The notes under the pieces are model-generated. The model saw only the letters and a list, made by a program, of their open reading frames with translations. It was not told the origin of the DNA and did no database searches. This document shows positions 22,993-26,049 of a stretch of DNA of 26,049 nucleotides, piece by piece. The DNA lies in IMG/VR virus record IMGVR_UViG_3300007735_000542, positions 1 through 26,049 of that record; one strand, 5' to 3'. The DNA is from a virus. Both the position numbers and the translations under genes were made by a program. Position 1 is the stretch's first letter. Each line of letters starts with the position of its first letter.

Positions 22993-23320
22993 AGAACGGC
23001 GAGTCCAGATCAATGGGAGGCGGTGGCGAATCCGTTTGGTGCCGGCACGGCAGTTAGCAAGGGATGCACTGGGTGACTGCGATCACCCGCCTGGACCAAG
23101 CCCAACCATCCGAGTCAGGCGAAACCTATCCCAGCGACTCATGCTCGAAATCCTCCTGCATGAATGCCTCCATGCAAGTCGGCCCGAATTAGATGAAACC
23201 GCAATCTCAATAACGGCGCAGGAATGCGCCAAGGTTCTGTATGCTTTCCGTTACCGAAGGAGAACAAATGCCGACACCAGCCAAAGGCAAGCGATTCGTC
23301 AAGGTCGTTCGGAACCCTGA
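22982..23320 (+). CDS. Small HExxH metallopeptidase-like protein
   Basis: The product is 112 residues from ATG 22982, overlapping the phosphoesterase gene by 11 nt. LMLEILLHECLHASRPELDE carries HECLH (60-64), the zinc-binding HExxH of metallopeptidases, followed by a helix (AQECAKVLYAFRYR). IRVRRNLSQR fits the strand before the active-site helix. It is much smaller than a full peptidase. Small phage proteins of this form are common and their targets unknown. Its last 53 nt overlap the next gene in another frame. Confidence 0.65.
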   Translation: MPNEERRVQINGRRWRIRLVPARQLARDALGDCDHPPGPSPTIRVRRNLSQRLMLEILLHECLHASRPELDETAISITAQECAKVLYAFRYRRRTNADTSQRQAIRQGRSEP

Positions 23321-23534
23321 AACAGGGCGCACCCGCAAGGTCAGTTACGGTCAGGCCGGCAAGGCCAAGGGTGGAGGCGACCGTATCAAGCCTGGAACCG
23401 CCAAGGGTGACGCCTACTGCGCCCGCAGCTTCGCGCAAATGAAGGCACACCCGTCTGCCGCTCGAAACCCAAACAGCCCTCTGCGACTCTCACGCGCAAA
23501 GTGGAAGTGCAGTGGCAAGATCTCAAGGAAATGA
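23268..23534 (+). CDS. DUF6321-like small basic protein, 88 aa
   Basis: ATG 23268 has AAGGAGA upstream. VRNPETGRTRKVSYGQAGKA followed by GDRIKPGTAKGDAYCARSFA and NPNSPLRLSRAKWKC matches the DUF6321 type. Strongly basic. Such proteins sit just before terminase in many phages. They may be packaging or virion-assembly accessories, but the role is unknown. Confidence 0.65.
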   Translation: MPTPAKGKRFVKVVRNPETGRTRKVSYGQAGKAKGGGDRIKPGTAKGDAYCARSFAQMKAHPSAARNPNSPLRLSRAKWKCSGKISRK

Positions 23535-23535
23535 C

Positions 23536-23664
23536 ATGGCAAAGAAGCAGAAGGGCCTTTACGCCAACATCAACGCCCGCCGCAAGGCAGGCACCAGCCG
23601 TCCGAAGTCCAAGTCAACCGTTTCACCCAAGGCCTACGCGGCCATGAAGAAGGGATTCAAGTAA
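23536..23664 (+). CDS. Lysine-rich 42-aa phage protein
   Basis: Starts at ATG 23536, 1 nt after the previous stop, with AAGGAAATG nearby. The product begins MAKKQKGLYANINARRKAG and ends AYAAMKKGFK, a sequence type often seen next to phage terminase genes. No enzyme motif. It is probably nucleic-acid-binding or a virion component. Its TAA forms TAATG with the next gene. Confidence 0.7.
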   Translation: MAKKQKGLYANINARRKAGTSRPKSKSTVSPKAYAAMKKGFK

Positions 23665-23774
23665 TGCCGAAGGTAGGAAAGAAATCGTTCCCGTACACCG
23701 CAAAGGGCAAGGCAGCCGCCAAGGCTTACGCCAAGAAGACGGGCAAGAAGATGTCCGTCAAGAAGGGATACTGA
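23664..23774 (+). CDS. Lysine-rich 36-aa phage protein
   Basis: ATG 23664 shares its A with the previous TAA. The product (MPKVGKKSFPYTAKGKAAAK, then KKTGKKMSVKKGY) is almost one third lysine. The reading frame is held between two coupled neighbours, which is why I accept so short a gene. Function unknown. Confidence 0.65.
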   Translation: MPKVGKKSFPYTAKGKAAAKAYAKKTGKKMSVKKGY

Positions 23775-23905
23775 TGCCATTCAAGTCCAAGGCACAGCAA
23801 GGCTTCATGTTCGCAAAGCACCCGAAGATCGCAAAGCGATGGGCCAAGAAAACAAGCAACATGAAGTCCCTGCCAGCACGCGCAAAGAAGTCAAAGCGCA
23901 AGTGA
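23774..23905 (+). CDS. Lysine-rich 43-aa phage protein
   Basis: ATG 23774 overlaps the previous TGA as TGATG. MPFKSKAQQGFMFAKHPKIA followed by KRWAKKTSN is a recurring phage micropeptide type. Basic throughout. It overlaps the next GTG start as GTGA. Function unknown. Confidence 0.7.
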   Translation: MPFKSKAQQGFMFAKHPKIAKRWAKKTSNMKSLPARAKKSKRK

Positions 23906-24144
23906 CCCTCGTTGCGGTCAACGAAAACGGGTTCCGCATCGGAGCCACGCATCACAATGCCACGATCCCGGAAGAAACCGTACAACGCATCCGATACCTC
24001 CACGAAGAAGAAGGCATCGGATACAGACGGCTCGCCCGCATGTTCAACCTCCGGCGAGACACCGTTGTCAAAATCTGCCGATACGAACGGAGAGGGCAAG
24101 TCCCTCGTTCATGGAAGCGTGTCAAGCAAGAAAGAACTGCTTGA
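23902..24144 (+). CDS. Small helix-turn-helix protein upstream of terminase
   Basis: The product is 80 residues from GTG 23902, which overlaps the previous TGA; an in-frame ATG at 23839 would lie deep inside the previous gene. IPEETVQRIRYLHEEEGIGY followed by RRLARMFNLRRDTVVKICR is a clear helix-turn-helix of the kind found in resolvases and small terminases. It probably binds DNA near the packaging or late control region. It overlaps the terminase small-subunit gene. Confidence 0.65.
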   Translation: MTLVAVNENGFRIGATHHNATIPEETVQRIRYLHEEEGIGYRRLARMFNLRRDTVVKICRYERRGQVPRSWKRVKQERTA

Positions 24145-24493
24145 GGATCTGATCGCCTGGATCGCTGACGGGAAACCTTTGCGTGCATGGTGCAGACAGC
24201 CGGGAAAGCCTCACTTCACCACGGTTTATGACTGGCTGAATGCGGATGAAGCCATGAGCCTACGCTTCGCGCGCGCGCGCGATGATGGCTACGACGAACT
24301 AGCAGAAAAGGCGTTGGCAATCGCGTTCGACAAGTGCAGCGACCAGGTTGAGGTGACGCAGCGCAGGTTGCAGATTGAAACGATCCTGAAACTGCTCGCC
24401 AAGTGGAACCCGAAGAAGTACGGCGACCGCGTGGATCTCGGCCATGAAGGCGGAATCACGCTGAACGTGGTAACGAATGTCCCGAGGCAATAG
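24119..24493 (+). CDS. Terminase small subunit
   Basis: KKELLEDLIAWIADGKPLRA and WCRQPGKPHFTTVYDWLNAD form the DNA-binding helix-turn-helix; RLQIETILKLLAKWNPKKYG is the typical oligomerisation/C-terminal block of phage small terminases. The subunit recognises the packaging site and guides the large subunit. The start is uncertain: GTG 24119 gives 124 residues and a 26-nt overlap with the HTH gene. ATG 23957 would add a disordered S/T/K-rich tail and overlap that gene much further. A (CG)7 run lies inside the coding region. Confidence 0.8.
   Translation: MSSKKELLEDLIAWIADGKPLRAWCRQPGKPHFTTVYDWLNADEAMSLRFARARDDGYDELAEKALAIAFDKCSDQVEVTQRRLQIETILKLLAKWNPKKYGDRVDLGHEGGITLNVVTNVPRQ
24268..24281. 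repeat. (CG)7 alternating run inside the terminase small-subunit gene
   Basis: Fourteen bases of pure CG dinucleotides encode part of LRFARARDDG. Such runs can adopt Z-DNA and are prone to slippage, which here would shift the frame. Confidence 0.9.
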
Positions 24494-25811
24494 CCAAACG
24501 GTCAGCATTGACTACAAGCCTCGCGCATGGCAGGCCGAGTGCCACAAGCGAAGGCAGCGGTTTACTGTGCTTGCCCTGCACCGACGCGCAGGCAAGACCG
24601 AACTGGCGATCATGGAGTTGCTCGACCACGCGATATCAAGCAAGCGCGACCTGCCATTCTTCGTCTACATCGCGCCATTCTTGAAGCAGGCCAAGGCAAT
24701 CGCCTGGGCAAGACTGAAGCAGAAACTCGACATGCTATATCGGACTGGTGCTATCGATGTGAATGAATCTGAACTGATGGTCACGTTCAGGCACAACGGA
24801 GCTTCGATTCGTCTGTTCGGCGCAGACAACCCAGACGCACTGCGTGGCGTTCGACTTGACGGGTGTGTCATTGACGAGGTGGCGCAGATCAAGCCAGAGG
24901 TATGGAATGACATCGTGCAGCCTGCGCTTTCAGACCGTAAGGGCTGGGCATTGTTCATCGGAACGCCGGCCGGAATCAACCTGTTCAGCGAGTTGTTCTA
25001 CCGGGCGTCAAGCCTGCCGGACTGGTGGGCTGCGCGGTACACGGTCCATGACACGGACGCACTTGACCAGGATGAGGTGGCCCGTCTTGAGCGCGATATG
25101 CCGCAGCAGGCATTCGCCCGTGAGTATCTGTGCGACTTCAGCGCGGCCAGTCAGGATCAGCTCATCAGCCTTACCGATGCAGAGAATGCTGCCGACAGGC
25201 AGTACATGGACGGAGATGTAATCGAAATGCCTTTGGTCATGGGAGTCGATCCGGCCCGGTTCGGAGATGACCGCAGCGTGATTGTCTTGCGCCAGGGACT
25301 GCGGATGGAGTCGCCCGTCATCCACCAAGGCGTAGACAATATGCAGTTGGCTGGAATCGTGGCGAACCTGATAGAAGACCGCGACCCTGACGCCGTGTTC
25401 ATCGACAGCGGTGCTGGCGCGGGTGTCATCGACCGCCTGCGGCAGTTGGATTACTACGTCATGGAGGTGCCATTCGGAGGCAAGGCGAACTATCCGAACC
25501 TGTTTGTGAACCGCCGAGCCGAGATGTGGTGGGCCATGAAGGAATGGATATCCAGCGGTGGATCGATCCCAAACGACACCACGCTCAAGCAGGAATTATC
25601 CACGCCGACCTACTGGTACGACGCCGTTGGCCGGCGCGTCCTCGAAGGCAAGGACGAAATCAAGAAACGGCTCCAAGGTGGAGGAAGTCCGGACATTGCG
25701 GATGCCCTGGCACTGACGTTCGCCTACCCTGTGGCAAAGCAGTTGCCGCGCGAAGTACGGGAGCGGCTTGACCCGACGCCTCGTGACCACGACCCGTATG
25801 AAGACATGTGA
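24477..25811 (+). CDS. terL: Terminase large subunit
   Basis: The product is 444 residues from ATG 24477, overlapping the small subunit by 17 nt. The ATPase half has Walker A HRRAGKT (35-41) and Walker B GCVIDE (to Glu134), with the coupling segment FIGTPAG near 160. The RNase-H-like nuclease half has MGVDPARFGDDRS (Asp258), VFIDSGAGAG (Asp310) and SPDIADALAL (Asp406, Asp409). It translocates DNA into the procapsid and cuts concatemers. All key residues are present and the length is normal, so it should be functional. Confidence 0.95.
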   Translation: MSRGNSQTVSIDYKPRAWQAECHKRRQRFTVLALHRRAGKTELAIMELLDHAISSKRDLPFFVYIAPFLKQAKAIAWARLKQKLDMLYRTGAIDVNESELMVTFRHNGASIRLFGADNPDALRGVRLDGCVIDEVAQIKPEVWNDIVQPALSDRKGWALFIGTPAGINLFSELFYRASSLPDWWAARYTVHDTDALDQDEVARLERDMPQQAFAREYLCDFSAASQDQLISLTDAENAADRQYMDGDVIEMPLVMGVDPARFGDDRSVIVLRQGLRMESPVIHQGVDNMQLAGIVANLIEDRDPDAVFIDSGAGAGVIDRLRQLDYYVMEVPFGGKANYPNLFVNRRAEMWWAMKEWISSGGSIPNDTTLKQELSTPTYWYDAVGRRVLEGKDEIKKRLQGGGSPDIADALALTFAYPVAKQLPREVRERLDPTPRDHDPYEDM

Positions 25812-25821
25812 GGTGCCCGTA

Positions 25822-26049
25822 GTGAATACTGATATTCCTAGCGTCATGCCTAACGATGGCGAAGTTCGTAGGCACCAGAACGAACTTGTAGCGTCGTTTC
25901 AGGCTGCTGCGATCACACTTCCGCAAGTTCACATTGTTACGGAGCATGTGCTGCATGGCGGCATGTACGCACGAACGATCAGGATTCCACCCAACACGAT
26001 GCTGACTGGCGCGTTGACATCTTGCGACAATGTGTGCATCGTGAGAGCC
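25822..26049 (+). CDS. Hypothetical protein downstream of terL, 3'-truncated by the window edge
   Basis: GTG 25822 has a GAGG about 8 nt upstream (overlapping the terL stop); GTG 25813 is an alternative in the same frame. The visible 76 residues run to the edge without a stop. VRRHQNELVASFQAAAITLP is followed by HIVTEHVLHGGMYARTIRIP and NTMLTGAL, which look like the strands of a small beta or cupin-like domain. Not recognised with confidence. Confidence 0.6.
   Translation, partial: MNTDIPSVMPNDGEVRRHQNELVASFQAAAITLPQVHIVTEHVLHGGMYARTIRIPPNTMLTGALTSCDNVCIVRA

Noticed and set aside
23839-23901. ATG 23839 as start of the HTH protein
   Set aside because: It would overlap the 43-aa gene for most of its length; GTG 23902 has the GTGA coupling used elsewhere.
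1-26049. CRISPR array, tRNA, integrase/att site, diversity-generating retroelement
   Set aside because: No regularly spaced repeats, no cloverleaf seen, no recombinase or reverse transcriptase motifs, and no template/variable repeat pair next to the fibre genes.

Overview
The window is part of a tailed-phage genome (or a prophage of the same type) from a Gram-negative, probably proteobacterial host. The evidence is dense packing of overlapping genes, high G+C at third codon positions, terminase subunits, tail fibres, a RecT/Redbeta annealing protein, Gp157, RusA, a phage Dcm, a BPSL0761-like small protein and a lipobox protein. I see no integrase, CI-type repressor, DNA polymerase, helicase, tRNA or CRISPR array, so lifestyle is undecided and replication probably leans on the host. 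Both ends cut through genes.

Layout. (1) 1-11769, plus strand, late genes: the 3-prime part of a giant polyvalent virion protein, two tail-fibre-type proteins, a coiled-coil/membrane protein, a beta-rich protein, an SGNH-type esterase, a lipobox/membrane protein and a 40-residue membrane protein, closed by a strong intrinsic terminator. (2) 11768-14217, minus strand: eight small genes, most joined by stop/start overlaps, including a winged-helix protein, a sigma-region-4-like protein and a 42-residue membrane protein with a GTG start. A minus-strand terminator lies before the last gene. (3) 14218-14385: a divergent control region with palindromes, candidate promoters on both strands and a perfect 20-nt inverted repeat that covers the ribosome-binding site and start codon of both divergent genes. 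(4) 14386-23320, plus strand, early/middle genes: RecT fused to a C-terminal domain with an SSB-like acidic tip, Gp157, Dcm with a second gene overprinted in another frame, a DUF1376-like replication protein, a small PD-(D/E)XK nuclease, a PAPS-reductase-like protein, RusA, a metallophosphoesterase and an HExxH protein. (5) 23268-26049, plus strand: a DUF6321-like protein, three tiny lysine-rich proteins, an HTH protein, small and large terminase, and the start of one more gene.

How the genes fit together. RecT, the PD-(D/E)XK protein and RusA look like a recombination module: annealing, end or junction processing and resolution. Dcm probably protects phage DNA. The divergent region probably sets the balance between the minus-strand operon and the recombination/replication operon. 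Terminase at the right and tail genes at the left suggest that the missing portal, capsid and tail-core genes lie outside the window. No endolysin was recognised; three membrane-associated proteins near the late terminator are the only lysis candidates.

The points most worth a second look are the gene hidden inside dcm (16534-17031), a 48-codon ORF with its own ribosome-binding site inside the giant virion gene (2034-2180), the RecT/SSB-tip fusion, and the inverted repeat around the divergent promoters.
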